Notes under the pieces: model-generated
Database searches by the model: none
Told to the model about the DNA's origin: nothing
What the model saw: the letters and a program-made list of their open reading frames with translations, nothing else
DNA from: Triangularia verruculosa
Lineage: Eukaryota; Ascomycota; Sordariomycetes; Sordariales; Podosporaceae
Assembly: GCA_033296885.1 (NCBI GenBank)
Contig: MU863985.1
Location: 1 to 64,000 of the forward strand
Length of the DNA stretch: 64,000 nt
Direction of reading: 5' to 3'
Shown: piece after piece, positions 21,566 to 32,653 of the stretch
How the letters are laid out: each line of letters begins with the position of its first letter
Numbering within the stretch: the stretch's first letter is position 1
Program-made: the position numbers and the translations under genes

Positions 21566-23317
21566 TTAAATATCGTGGCCGCACCCAAGATGTCTCTCTC
21601 CCAGCGCCTCGAGCTCCTCAATTCGGACAACATCCGGTCCGACTCCATGCATGCGGATCTCTGCGAACATGGTTGCATTTTGCTTGGTCTTGGGGATGAG
21701 CTTGGTGCCATCGACCGACAGGACGCTCAGCATGTGGGCGGCAGCCTATAATATTTGCGTTAGAAGACGCACACAAGAATAAAACCGCAACCGCGGGCCA
21801 AATGTCTTACCTTGGCGTTGATGGTGATAGTCTTGGGATCAGGGTTGGTGATCGTGTCACACGCCTGGTGGTAGCACGGATCTTGTTCCACCCCGGTACC
21901 TGTATGAAGGAAGCCGAAGGGCTTGTTCAGGACCTGCCAGAACGAAGCGTAATCGCTTCCGTTCGTGACAACGGCCGGAGTGACAGCAATGCCCTGCGTC
22001 TGAAAGTGTTCGTTGTAGATGCGCTCAATGACCTCAGACCCTGGGGGGCCGACACTGCCGTGGGAGCTGCCATCAGCATCGCCGACACCAATGAAGCCCT
22101 TGGCGACCATGTCAAAGTTGAGGTAGGCTAGGATCTGATCGGCCTCCTTGCTAGTGAGGCTCTGGGTGTAGAAGCGAGACCCAAGCAGACCGTTCTCCTC
22201 GGCGCCCCACCAGGCGAAGCGGACCTTGTTCTTGGTGCGATACTTGCTAGCGGCCTTGAAGAGCTCGAGAAGCAGACTGGTGCCGGAGCCTACAGATGGT
22301 CAGTTGACTACTTCGAGAGCGCGCCGGCATCGGGGCGTATCCTAACTAACCGTCGTCATTTATGCCTGGTCCAGCTTGTACACTGTCTAAATGTGCGCCG
22401 AGCTAGTTGCATAAATGTCAGCCGGCTTGCCATCCTTTCTGGAGCAAAGTCGCAGTAGAGCCCGCACTCACCACAACAACATTGTCCTTGTCGCCACCCT
22501 CCAGCTCCACAAACACATTCTGTGTGATCCTCGTCTCGATAACCTGAGTCTGCTGGAAGGTAGCCTCCAAAGTCTCGCCGGCCGCAAGGCGCGCCTTGAT
22601 GCGCTCGCCATCGACCAGGTTGATGAAGCCGCCAGGGACGTGCTCAGGGCTGGGAGCCGACAATGAACCAGCAGTCACGTTCGTCGTGATGTCATGGTAG
22701 ATGATGACAGCGACGGCACCGGCACGGGCAGCAGGGAGCAGCCTTCCAGCGAGGGTGCCGCCTGTTGGGCAACGGAACCTCTGGACCAGCACGATCTTGC
22801 CCTTCACATCCAGGTCGCTGTAGGAAGCATCGTCGCAGCCAGCAGCGCCCTCGGGGCCAGCCACAATCTCGGCCGTGATGCCTTCGGCGCTCGTCGAGGG
22901 CGAGTAGGTCAGGCCGTAGACGTAAATGTCGTCACCGGCGACGTTGAGCGAGATGGACTCAACAAAGTTGAACAGGGCTGGGAAGTCTTGCTTCCACGCC
23001 TTGGCGCCCTTGACCTTGGAGATTTGCGACCATACAAAATCGACCGAAGCGGCGTAGCCGGGAAGGCCGAAAGCGCGGTTGCCGCCGTTCGCAAAGGCAA
23101 TCGTGTTCAGACGTTCCAGGTTGGACATGAGGCTGCAATGGTATTGAGCGTTAGCCTCGAGCCCCGCGGCAGGGACCAGGGTGACCTACCCCTTGGTGGT
23201 GATGTCGGACTGGAGCTTCTTGGAGTTGATCAAGGGCTTCTGCCTGCCCGGGCCACCATTGGCGGCAACGGCCGAAGCCAACGACGCGAGGGCCGTGGCT
23301 GTCTGGAGGAACTTCAT
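21566..23317 (-). CDS. Secreted M28 zinc aminopeptidase (aminopeptidase Y type)
   Basis: Spliced model: 23317-23190, 23132-22472, 22402-22351, 22289-21811, 21745-21566, 499 residues; introns are 57-69 nt. The enzyme removes N-terminal residues from peptides using two zinc ions. It starts with a signal peptide (MKFLQTATALASLASAVAA). A protease-associated (PA) domain with GKIVLVQRFRCPTGG and a VPGGFINLVDGE segment occupies roughly residues 120-240. Zinc/catalytic motifs follow: LGAHLDSV (His267, Asp269), NDDGSG (Asp279/280), WWGAEENGL (Glu311/312), LNFDMVA and a late VEQDPCYHQACDT that supplies the last His. The 52-nt third exon codes for LGAHLDSVQAGPGINDD, so the catalytic core depends on correct splicing of a very short exon. 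Likely nitrogen acquisition outside the cell or in the vacuole. Confidence 0.93.
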
Positions 23318-24248
23318 GATGCCGGCGGTCTAGGACTCTCCAGTTCATGGGGATAAACAGGCACACGCGACACCAGCAGGCCAGGACGCCTTTTATTCGT
23401 GGCGCCCCGGAGCCCCGAGCTTGCGGTGCGCCCAGGTGTTGCCGTCTTATGGCACCTTCCCCGCGCTGGTCACGACATGGCGATCAACCGTTTTCCCGGG
23501 CTTTTCGGCAGGTGGTGGTACGGAACATGCGAGTCTGTGGTAGCGGCGACGACGCGGGTCGGATTGGGAAGGTCGACGGCCATGAGAGGGAGGTCGGAGG
23601 TGCCAAGATAAAACGTTGCGCTTGGCCAGGCACTGGCGCTGTGGAGGGGACGGGAGGTCCACTGATTGGTATCGGCGGAGACACCCGACTGACGGCGATC
23701 CATGATTAGGTAGGTAAGCTGTGGTCTTGGCACTGGCTGCGTGGAAGGGGAACAGATCTCTAAGAGGCCCCGACACTACAGCGTCCAGGCTGATTTCATC
23801 ACATGTTATCAGCCGAATCACTCCGCTTCGCTTACACACCGAGACAGGGACACTGATCGTACGGCTCATCCATAGCAGAGTAACGTTTAGTTGTCTCTTC
23901 AACATCTGGGAATGGATTTGAAGCAGTTGCCCGAGCTGTCGCCTTTTTACCTCCCGTGCAAAAGGGCAGTCACAGCACGGCACGGCAGAGGAGAGACCGT
24001 ATGTCTCTTCGAGATGTCACAGCACAGGCATCGTCGGTGTGCAACAGTTTACGTCCCTCTCCGGTGTGTGGGCGGGAGCATTAGGATCAGAAGCAATTTC
24101 GTCGATTTCGTTGACTACCTAGCCTGCGCTCAGATCCGGAACAATGCAACGACTGGCACAGCATATACTCGATATGATGCTGTACTTGGAAGCAGCAGGA
24201 CGACCCCTTGTCTCCTTGCTCTCAGACTGCATTCTGCTCGAGACTCGA
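23318..24248. other. Intergenic; nothing recognised
   Basis: 930 bp upstream of the aminopeptidase and downstream of the Zn2Cys6 gene. Short frames on both strands have no domain or splice support. Confidence 0.5.
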
Positions 24249-26935
24249 CTAATAGTCAACCCCTTCATCCTCATCCGAGCAATCCCCGGTAGGTTCCAGT
24301 TTCAAATGATCCCTTACCAACTTTTGTAGCCGGTGTATCTCGGGGTCGTCGTCGACACTTCTAACAGTTACCACCCATTTGCTCCTCACTTCACGAATCG
24401 CTTCCTTGGCTGTTGTTTGATGGTCTACCTCATCACCAGGCCCACCAGCGGTCAGTCCTGGCTGGGAATCATTCGGGCTCTTGTTCTTCTTGTCGGCTTC
24501 CTCCACTTTCGCCTTTTTCTCGAAGTGGGTACTCGGTTGCGGCGGCCTTTCCTGAACGGCATCATCATAACCGGCGTGGCATTCACGGTCGTAAAAAAGA
24601 ACCTCGCTGTCAAGCAGCTGTCTTTCCACTGGCCGCATCCTGGAGCGCAGCAGTTGGAGAGTGACGTGATCGAGATAAAACGAAGACGACTGCTCGTGAA
24701 GCCCTTTGGCTGCCAGCAGGAGAGTGGACTGGGTGGCCTTGACCCTGTCATTATAAAAGTCATGCTCATCACTTTCGAGCATGCTCTGAAGAGTGGCCAG
24801 AGACCAGAACCCAAGAGTGTTCAAGGGCTGAACGAGGAACTGGTCGCCGCAGCCATATCCGTGGCGGAGATAGTAGAGGCGAAGCAGGGTTTCAAAGTTG
24901 CAGGAAGCGCTCTGCTTGATAGCATTGATCATGTTTGCGTTGGAAGCCGTGATGGTGACGGACTCATACAAGTTGGCGAGGATGTTTTGATAGTTAATGC
25001 TAAGAGATGGTTAAAAGAGGAGCAAGATAGCGGATGGGGCAAAGCCACCTACTGCAGGAGTATCTGGCTTGGGAATACAATGCTCGCGGGGGTAAGGGGC
25101 GCGGGCAATGCGTCGTACCATGCCTTGAGTCGAGCATAAAACTGGTTGGCTTGTTCGAGCTGGGTAGCGGGATGGAGGGTGCTGCTTCCCTCGGGCGAAC
25201 TCTGTCGCGAGGAACCAAATCGCTCGGACCACATATCGTTCATGATGACTCGGACTTGACATTGGGCCTGGAACAGTTGTGGAAAGTGTGTCGTATGTAG
25301 CTCTGTATCTCCTGGGTACTTCAGCCAAATCTGACCGTACCATTCTGGATTGGTCGCGGGATCAGGTAGCGGTACATCCGGAGGCTTGTTGATGAGCGGC
25401 GGCTCAAACAATACGTAAACATGGAGCCTAGTTGTGTGTCAGTACAGGGCAGTCGGGTTATGTGGGCATATAGCATGAACGGGGGTGCCCACGCCTGGAA
25501 GTTGAATAATGCCCAGGCGGTAAAGTTTCGCGATAGCGCCTTTCTTCGTTGTGATGCGTTCTCATGGCCCTCAAATGAAGGAATGTCTCGTGATGGCGTC
25601 AACAATCCGATGGAGTGTGCCATATCTACTGCTCTCTTAGTGTAATTGAAACCAATTTCGTCCATCGCGTTCATGTTGGTATTGACATTCATGAGCATAG
25701 CAGCCTGGATGGTGGTCAACCGTGGTGTGTCGCTTTCAAGTTCCCAAAGCCTCTTGGCCTCGGCCATAAACTGATATGCGAGGTTGTGAGGGCTCCAGTA
25801 CTGATAACGATTGTGAAAGGAAGGGTAAGCCATCTGTTCGGCACACGGTTAGGTCGATTCTGAAAAGGTTGACAGGCGAGTCTGCACACTTACGCTTGCA
25901 TTGGCGAGGACAGCATTGACAAGAAGCGAGGAGCAGCAACCCCGGCGCATGGCTGACATGTCTTGCAAGAAACAGTCTTTCTGGAGCGTGACGATCCATT
26001 GGTATTCCGAACGCAGCCAGAAGGCGATGAGCCCGCGCATCAGCTCGTCGTCATTGCAGACCACGGTCCATTTAGAGGGACGTATGTCGTTGAGCAGGGG
26101 ATCGATAACTTCAGCTGCATGATAGGGCATCAAATAGATGCTCTGTGGTCCAGGTTCCGGCGACGATGAGCTCCTCGGCGAGTTATCGGCGCTCCTTCTG
26201 ACTGACTTGGAGATCTCATGGCCGCTGTATGACAATGGCGACCATTCGTAGATGCAAGACTCCACATAGGGATTGTCAGGGCGGTACAGGTGCCGCGGCA
26301 TTTCCTTGACATACGGAAATACATAGCGGTAACGGGTCTCGGGCTTCAGGGAGAGCTGGAGTAGGAGATCGCCTTCTTTGATGCGGCGCAAGATACTTCC
26401 CGGGCTGCCGCCTCCCCGGATCCGCTTGAATATTTCGGCTGATTCTATGTCGGACCGGTCACGAAGCAGTTCGTAAAGCTCAACATAGACGGCGGCCCGA
26501 GCCTCGAGCTCGCCGAACTTGCGCTTGAGAGCTTGAGAGTGTGTTTCGCTACTGCCAGACGTGTCATACATGCACTGAATGTCGGCAGATACGCAATATG
26601 CACATGATGGGCGCTCTGCGTTGCACTGCGCCGCCAGTCAGCTCAAAATCTTGGGCCGCAAAAAAGGACACCCGACAGCAGACCTTGGCCTTTCGCCTCC
26701 GGCAGGCTTCACAAGCGGCAGTGGTGTACGTCCGCCGACGGCGCGGAACCCCGACCTCGGGCCCTATACGCGTTGGCGGACGGGATGCGGGGAGAAGGCG
26801 GCGGAGGGTTGACACTGGCTCGGTTTCTACTCCCGCCTTGGAACCAGTCGCAGCTGCCGGAGAAATGGCCGGCGGAAAAGGCTTCATTATCCCATTTACG
26901 AATGGCTTGGCCGAGGTCTTGAGCCGTGTCGTCAA
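24249..26935 (-). CDS. Zn2Cys6 transcription factor, 816 residues
   Basis: Spliced model: 26935-26684, 26625-25894, 25833-25493, 25427-25053, 24999-24249; introns are 58, 60, 65 and 53 nt. The zinc cluster is interrupted by intron 1: exon 1 ends CEACRRRKAK and exon 2 begins CNAERPSCAYCVSADIQC, together C-x2-C-x6-C-x6-C-x2-C-x6-C. A linker with a KRKFGELEARAAVYVELYEL heptad-like segment follows, then FKRIRGG and ETRYRYVFPYVKEMP, a pattern I associate with the group often annotated as nitrate-assimilation-like regulators. The middle region (FNFQALHVYVLFEPPLINKP spanning intron 3) is the fungal-specific regulatory domain. The C-terminal tail is acidic (SDEDEGVDY). Nuclear regulator; targets unknown. 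The nearest genes are the peptidase downstream and the tRNA upstream. Confidence 0.88.
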
Positions 26936-27462
26936 CTCTCTGTTGTTGACAGTGGTAAGTTGCCGGACAGTCTAGTCGTAGCCAGACCGCTTGTTATGAG
27001 ATGCGCAAGCTCTGCCCAAACTGTTGTTGCTTCTTTGTATCCGATAACCTGACGACAGGGTCCTCGGTCTTTGATCTGTGAGCAGGCGAATCAAACACTC
27101 CGGTTCGTGTCCCGATGTTGAATATCTTGGGCCAGATTAGCCATGGCAGCTGCAATTGTTGTAGGTGGTGTAACAGACACGCTGCGAAAAAGAGGGGTCT
27201 TGGACACCCCATCCCATATGCGGCGACCATGGAACCTGGAATGTGCCCCCCACGATTCGAGACACGGCACACTTGGCTTGGCTTTTCACCGCTCGGAGTG
27301 GCAAACACAAAGCCCGAACTTGACCTGACCGGTGCCGGCACAATCTGTTGCGGCCCGATGGTGTCATGGTGGCTTTGTCATTGACAAATCCCTAGCAGCT
27401 TCCTCGCACGATGCTCACTGTTTACCGGTACCCAAGGACCGTCACCACAGTTATGAAATATT
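26936..27462. other. Upstream region of the Zn2Cys6 gene
   Basis: About 530 bp with ordinary base composition; it presumably contains the promoter of the regulator at 26935. No gene is supported. Confidence 0.45.
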
Positions 27463-27551
27463 GCGGGTTTAGCTCAGTTGGGAGAGCGTCAGACTGAAGT
27501 CCACTTCAATCATTAATCTGAAGGTCATGTGCTCGATCCACATAAACCGCA
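27463..27551 (+). tRNA. tRNA-Phe (GAA) with a 16-nt intron
   Basis: The cloverleaf reads from GCGGGTTTAGCTC to AAACCGCA. The D-arm is GCTCAGTTGGGAGAGC. The anticodon stem is TCAGA/TCTGA with loop CTGAAGA, giving anticodon GAA. A 16-nt intron (TCCACTTCAATCATTA) sits after position 37, and its CTTCA can pair with the anticodon TGAAG, as in classic tRNA-Phe introns. The T-stem ATGTG/CACAT is paired. Oddities: the T-loop is CTCGATC, so the nearly invariant T54 is C, and the acceptor stem has a G5-A68 mismatch. The TA-rich repeat begins 100 bp downstream. It could be a slightly decayed copy. Confidence 0.85.
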
Positions 27552-27599
27552 TATCCTTTTGGTAGTTTTGTTTTGATGACCTACTCTGATAATATAACG

Positions 27600-28112
27600 A
27601 CTGGCGATTGCCTGTTCCAACTTTTAATTGACTAAAATCATCAAGAAGTGGAGATAGAGTAAGATAATTGCGGGTTCTTAAATACGTCGTGGATAGAAAA
27701 ACTAATATTATAAAGTGGGAGTATGTATTTATAAATAATTAATAAGTTGTAAAAGATAGTTAATGGGCTTTAAAGGATAATTTTACTATGTTAAAAGATA
27801 GTAATAAGCCTTAAAAAAATAGTCGATAGGCCCTTTTCTATTATTCTTAAGGTGTGATCCTAGGTAGCTTGTAGTCCCAATTATTTTGTCCACGGCGTGT
27901 TAAAGTACTAGATCCCACCCGTGCGAATACGACAGAGACTACTGCACCGTGTGCCTGCTTAATGCTACTAATAAATTTCTACTTTGTATTTGTATACAGG
28001 GTACCTTAGACCGCCGTCTAAAAGCCATTACTGAAACCCCCAGAGTAGTATCTCGCCGTTTGGCGGCTTCTGATCAGCTCTCTATGAGCATTTTTACTCT
28101 TCATACTGCCCT
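27600..28112. repeat. TA-rich repeat relics downstream of tRNA-Phe
   Basis: Bases 27690-27850 contain degraded units of the AAAGATAGTTAAAAGGCTTT family (GATAGTTAATGGGCTTTAAA, AAAAGATAGTAATAAGCC). The rest, up to the stop codon of the isocyanide-synthase gene, has no recognisable feature. Confidence 0.55.
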
Positions 28113-30014
28113 CTACTGTGCCTGAGTGAGACCTGTGACGCCCCACAGCTTCCCAAGGCCAGTCTCGATGCGCCTGACCGGCACAGGCGGGTTCACAACT
28201 GGCACCACAGTCACCACCACCGTTTCATTGGTCTTCTCAGCGGCAGATGGGGACCCAAAAAAGGTATATCTCCTCTTCTCACCACCCGACTTGGGAGTTG
28301 CGACTATGTTTGACCCAACGTGTTGCTGGGCTCCATTGTTTGAAGCCTCCACCGTCTTTTCTGAAAAGGTGAACATTCTCTTGCCCAGCCTCGGGGGTGC
28401 TGTCACGGGCCCTTGGGGACCCTGGCTCCTTGGGACTCGTGGAGACGATGTCTTGATAACCTCCGACATGGAAAGTGTTGCCCGTCTAATCAACTGCGGC
28501 GAGGATCGGATAGGCGTCGAAACCTTGCCAAAGATCGGCCCAATCTTCTCCGACATGGTCACCACGATCGGCCTCTTAGGTCGTTTGGTGAGCTTGAAGT
28601 AGGCCCGTCCAGAGTCTGTCTTGGTGAGGGAGCCTGTGAAGGAGCCTTTGCCGAGGGCGGTGCGGGCAAGTTTGGCTTTGGTCATCAGCATGATCTCGCT
28701 TCCTTGAAGCTCCACGACGCAGTTGTGCCAGGGAGTGGGCACATGGAGCAAGTCAGTCGAGGTCATGAGCTCGCCATCGGCCGAAAGGGAGGTAACGGCT
28801 CGGACTTTGGCCGGGTCCACAAGCTGGATGCCAAATTTTGGGCCGGCATTGTTGTGTGCGTGGATGGACAGTCGGACGTAGTTGGGGAACAGCATCTCGA
28901 CAAGGTTGGAATAGGCATGGTTGCGGACAATCATCTCGAAGGCGACTTTGGCCGACAATTTTTTCTGCTTAGAGCGGGACATCTTCTTGGTCAAGGGATG
29001 ATTCTCCAGGTCCTCAAGCATGAATTTAGAAAAGCCACGGTAGAGGCGGGTGATGGTGGCATCCTTTGAATCAATCTTGGCGCGGATGGCTTCCTTGCGA
29101 GGACCGGACCCGGCCACGAGAATGCGTCTGCATAGCTCTGCCTCCTCGCTAAGCTTCGTATCGAGGTGATGTTCGATGGGAGGTAGGCTGAGGCGGGTGG
29201 CAAGTGTGGAGAGGTCATCGTCCCGGGATGCCAGCTGGAAGAGGTCGACAAGAGACTTGAAGCCCACGCGATCAGGATCGCCGAAGCGGGCGCCAACCTC
29301 TCGGTTCATTTCTCTGAGCATGGCTGTGTACCTGTCCACCTCGCCGTCGTCAACACCAATACAGTCACTGAAGACGTGTCCGTCGCTGATGACCCAGAGC
29401 TTGGCACCGGGGGTGTAGAATTTCTCAATCTCCGAGACGAATCCATGCAACCTCTCTAGGGCAAGCTGTTCGCCACGGTCTGGGTCCGGGCCGGTGACTT
29501 TGTCTGTGTTGGAGGACTTGCAGGGGAAGGCGGGAAGGCACATTTCCAGCTTTGCCTTTCGTGACGTGAAGTGCCGCACCCGTTGTGTAAAGTACTCCCG
29601 GCCCGATACCTTCCACTGGTCACCTTTGCCGCCGTCATATCGCAGGTAGCTGTCGAACAGATCAACCAGCTGTTCAGTGACGGCGTCGATCTCGGCATCA
29701 TCCCCCGACACCGGCGGCGCATGAGCCGTGACGGCTTGGGTGAGGAGGAGATTGACAAAGTATTTTTCAAACGCATCCCCATTGACTATCCGGCCATGGT
29801 TTCTAATCATGATTGCGGTTGTGTGACCGTCAGTGGTAGCGCCGTGGTATATTCTGGCATCTGGCTTGCTGTGACTTGATCGAAGCGTTGTCCAGTTGTC
29901 CTGGACCCATTGTTTTTGAGGACCGGTGCAGTGAACAAGGTTGTCTCCTGAGTCGCGGAGGTAGGTGCCCTGAAAACGGAAGTAGACGGACTGGCCTTCA
30001 TTGCCAAACTCCAT
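28113..30014 (-). CDS. dit1: DIT1/PvcA-family isocyanide synthase (dityrosine-type)
   Basis: With the start MEFGNEGQ at 30014 the protein has 633 residues; the frame stays open to 30329, but the extra N terminus (low-complexity Ile/Ser-rich) looks non-coding. The core (about residues 100-430) has hallmarks of the DIT1_PvcA family: LPAFPCKSSN (about 161-170), SDGHVFSDCIGVDD (210-223) and YVRLSIHAHNNAGPKFGI (about 379-396). Family knowledge: these enzymes turn the amino group of Tyr or Trp into an isocyanide, and yeast Dit1 makes the N-formyl-tyrosine precursor of the spore wall. A Ser/Pro/Arg-rich tail of about 150 residues after KRPIVVTMSE carries two related basic-aromatic blocks (GKRMFTFSE, KRRYTFFGS). 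A P450 of the DIT2 type follows upstream on the same strand and a DTR1-like exporter beyond it. Confidence 0.9.
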   Translation of the reverse strand: MEFGNEGQSVYFRFQGTYLRDSGDNLVHCTGPQKQWVQDNWTTLRSSHSKPDARIYHGATTDGHTTAIMIRNHGRIVNGDAFEKYFVNLLLTQAVTAHAPPVSGDDAEIDAVTEQLVDLFDSYLRYDGGKGDQWKVSGREYFTQRVRHFTSRKAKLEMCLPAFPCKSSNTDKVTGPDPDRGEQLALERLHGFVSEIEKFYTPGAKLWVISDGHVFSDCIGVDDGEVDRYTAMLREMNREVGARFGDPDRVGFKSLVDLFQLASRDDDLSTLATRLSLPPIEHHLDTKLSEEAELCRRILVAGSGPRKEAIRAKIDSKDATITRLYRGFSKFMLEDLENHPLTKKMSRSKQKKLSAKVAFEMIVRNHAYSNLVEMLFPNYVRLSIHAHNNAGPKFGIQLVDPAKVRAVTSLSADGELMTSTDLLHVPTPWHNCVVELQGSEIMLMTKAKLARTALGKGSFTGSLTKTDSGRAYFKLTKRPKRPIVVTMSEKIGPIFGKVSTPIRSSPQLIRRATLSMSEVIKTSSPRVPRSQGPQGPVTAPPRLGKRMFTFSEKTVEASNNGAQQHVGSNIVATPKSGGEKRRYTFFGSPSAAEKTNETVVVTVVPVVNPPVPVRRIETGLGKLWGVTGLTQAQ

Positions 30015-30953
30015 AACCACTGCCGTGTTGAGCGATGATGCTTCGAGGGCTCGGTTTTTCTTCGCAACAGCAGATGCTCTGGGAGCTCTGAGAAAGCCAG
30101 GCGAGTATTCGTATCTGAAAAATGTTGGTACCCTACTTTGTTGGAAGGAGGAAATGTGGAGAAGAGGAACGTTGCAGATGATAATGATAATGATGATGGT
30201 GAAGCAGTTGAGCAATGAAAAGGCACGGAATGTCAAGGTGCCGCCTGCAAAAGACAATGAAGATGCTGTGTTGTATGTCAATGTCAGGGAGGTGATGAGC
30301 AGATATGCCCTCACCAGAAAGGAGATCATGGCATCCTTTGTATTCCAGGCCCGTCCTCACAGTTTGCAAGTCGAGACGGCCTGCTAGGCACCCCCTGCTT
30401 CCAGGATACAGGCGGCCGCAAGGTGCAGAAAAGCTTGAGCTGCGCCAATCCCCCAGTTTACCACAGCCCGGTGCTGGTTGGGCCCGAGAGTTCGCGGCAG
30501 GGCTGAGGTGCTGCTGCCGCAATCCGAGAAAAGATATGGGAAGGAAGGTACTCGATGTTGACTCGGGCGCCAGGCAAGGCAAGTGGCTGGTTGTGGGTGG
30601 ATGTTGCTTTGCTCGACAGTCCGGGCATAACGCAGATCTGTGCGGTGGCTTGTCGCTTGCGCCTGATTGGTGGCTCGGATGCCGTTCGCCCATTCGGATG
30701 AGATGGCTGGCCATGCGGCTCTCTCCGAAATCTAACAACGACCTTCACACGTACCTACTCAGATCCCTTTCACAGCACAGGCCGATTTCCAAAGAGTGTA
30801 CAGATATCAACAAACACTGTTTGCCAAGGTTATGTCCAGCTTCATCAACGTGAGACGAGCTAATTACATGCATGGTCCGATGCCTCCATCCAATCCACAG
30901 TATGCCCGCTTCCGAGCTCATGCATTTACGATCCGCCCATTGAAGTATGCAGC
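30015..30953. promoter_or_regulatory. Upstream region of dit1-like gene
   Basis: 940 bp between the dit1 start and the P450 stop codon. The first 300 bp contain an AT-rich ATGATAATGATAATGATGAT stretch near 30176-30200, in the probable leader. No other gene is supported. Confidence 0.4.
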
Positions 30954-32653
30954 CTACTTCCCGGACGTTGAGTCCCGCTTCTCGAAGACCACCTTCAGAT
31001 TCCTGGGGAAAAAAGGCCCCGCCGGAGTCATCCTCTCGTCCCACGCAGGATCAAGCCCCCAGGTAAATGACCCCACCAACTTGCATACCGTAACCCTCAT
31101 TTGCAGCAGTGCAAACTTCTCCCCCAAACAGGCCCTCCGGCCTCCATGGAAAGCAATGAACTCTGCTTTGGACTTGCGCAGCCTGTACTGCTTCTGGATC
31201 GAGGCCGCATCGGTGCCCCAGCGAGAGGGATCAAACTCGTCTGCCGTCGGCCCCCATGCCACCGGGTCTCTGCCGGTTGAAAAGCAATTGTAGCCAACAT
31301 AGGTACCGCTGGGTATGGCAATGGAGCCATTACCCAGGAAGGCGTCTCGGGAGGTGCGTCTGTTGATAAGTTGACCGATGGGGGGAAAGAGACGAAGGCT
31401 TTCGAGGATCACAGACGTTAGAAATGGAAGGTTGCTCAGCACCTCGGTATTTTGGGCCAGAGAAGAGATTGGGAGACCAGTCGACATGAGCTCGTTGTGG
31501 AGTTTGGCTTGACTCTCCTTGATCATCTGTCAGTCTTTTGCCAACAAAAGGTAAGCCCGGTATTGAGCACTCACAGGATGCTTGGCAAGCAAGTAAAGAG
31601 TGGATATCATGCACAGTTGGGGGTTCTCCTGTCCAGCCACAAACGCCACTGTCAAGTTGTCCAGGAGCTGCTTGTCGTCCCACAGGCCGTACCGATGAGC
31701 ATCAAGCATCCGGCGGCCCAGCCCCTCCTTGGGCCACGGTGCGGAGGATTTGGGGGAAGACGCATCGTGGCTCGCGATCAAGCCCTCTTTGAGAGCAGCG
31801 CGAAACGTGTTCACTGTATTCCTGGCTCGCATCCGACTAGGAAACGGAAATCGGTCCAGAAAGGGGAAATTCATAAAAGTGGGCTTGAATATTTCCCGTT
31901 TGACTGCCGACTGAAGAGAGTTGATGGGTGCATCGGTTGAGAGAGCCTAGGATCATCCCTTGTTAGTTTTCATGGACTTGGACGAGACCGAGGAACAAGA
32001 CTTGCATCAAACTTTGTCTGCAGCATGACTTCTGAGCAGTTGGCCACAGAGTACTGCTGAAGCATCTCCTGGACAGGTACGCCACGGCCCTTTCCTCGGC
32101 GCAACTGAGCATCTCCCAGAAGCATGCACAGCTTATCGGCATTGGAGGCAAGTCTGTCCACCTCAAAGTTGTTGCGCTGCAGTCCCGGCCGTATAACAGA
32201 CTGGTAGTTCTTCCAGACGTGTCCATGGCTGGAGATGATGTTGTCGCCTAGCTGGTGTCAGAGAGAACAGTCCCGTCCGTTCAAGACCTGATGGCAGAAA
32301 AACATACCGAGAAACTGGGCCAACACACTGTGGGGGATCTTTCTCTGGTTTCCGCTCTTTTCGTACAGGTCCTCATCCTTGAAGATCTCGGCAATGTACG
32401 ATGGCCGGTGCACCAAGATGTTCCACTGGGCAGCGAAAAAGAACTTGACAGCGCCGTGAGTGCGGAGGGGCTTGTCGATATACTGGCGGAAAATGTCGGA
32501 CTGGTCCACATCTTTGAAGAAGGGAATCAGGGCTACCCAGAAGGGTATGGTAGGGATGTTGTCAGGGTATTTTGGGGGCAGCAAGAAGAGGTAGTAGACG
32601 AGGAAGACAGCAACGGCTGCAAGAAGCAGCAGTTCTGCAGTTACCATGAGCAT
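30954..32653 (-). CDS. dit2: Cytochrome P450, CYP56/DIT2-like
   Basis: Spliced model: 32653-32308, 32247-32006, 31946-31575, 31526-30954, 510 residues. An N-terminal membrane anchor (LLLLAAVAVFLVYYLFLLPP) is followed by the P450 fold: I-helix AFVAGQENPQ, K-helix ESLR (362-365), FDPSRW, and heme loop FHGGRRACLG with Cys453. The early region (FWVALIPFFKDVDQSDIFRQ, GDNIISSHG across intron 1) resembles the Dit2 family that couples formyl-tyrosine units in yeast. Intron 2 begins GCAAGT, a consensus GC-AG donor; using it keeps the frame (KFD then ALSTDAP), whereas no good GT donor does. It has the same orientation as the DIT1-like gene and diverges from the MFS exporter. Likely ER-bound and acting on the isocyanide-synthase product. 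Confidence 0.9.

Noticed and set aside
24333..25139. 268-codon plus-strand frame across the Zn2Cys6 gene
   Set aside because: The minus strand has a five-exon model whose splice sites and frame all agree.
30015..30329. N-terminal extension of the isocyanide synthase
   Set aside because: The added residues are low-complexity (Ile run, Ser/Thr-rich) and the ATG at 30014 gives a normal start before the family core.
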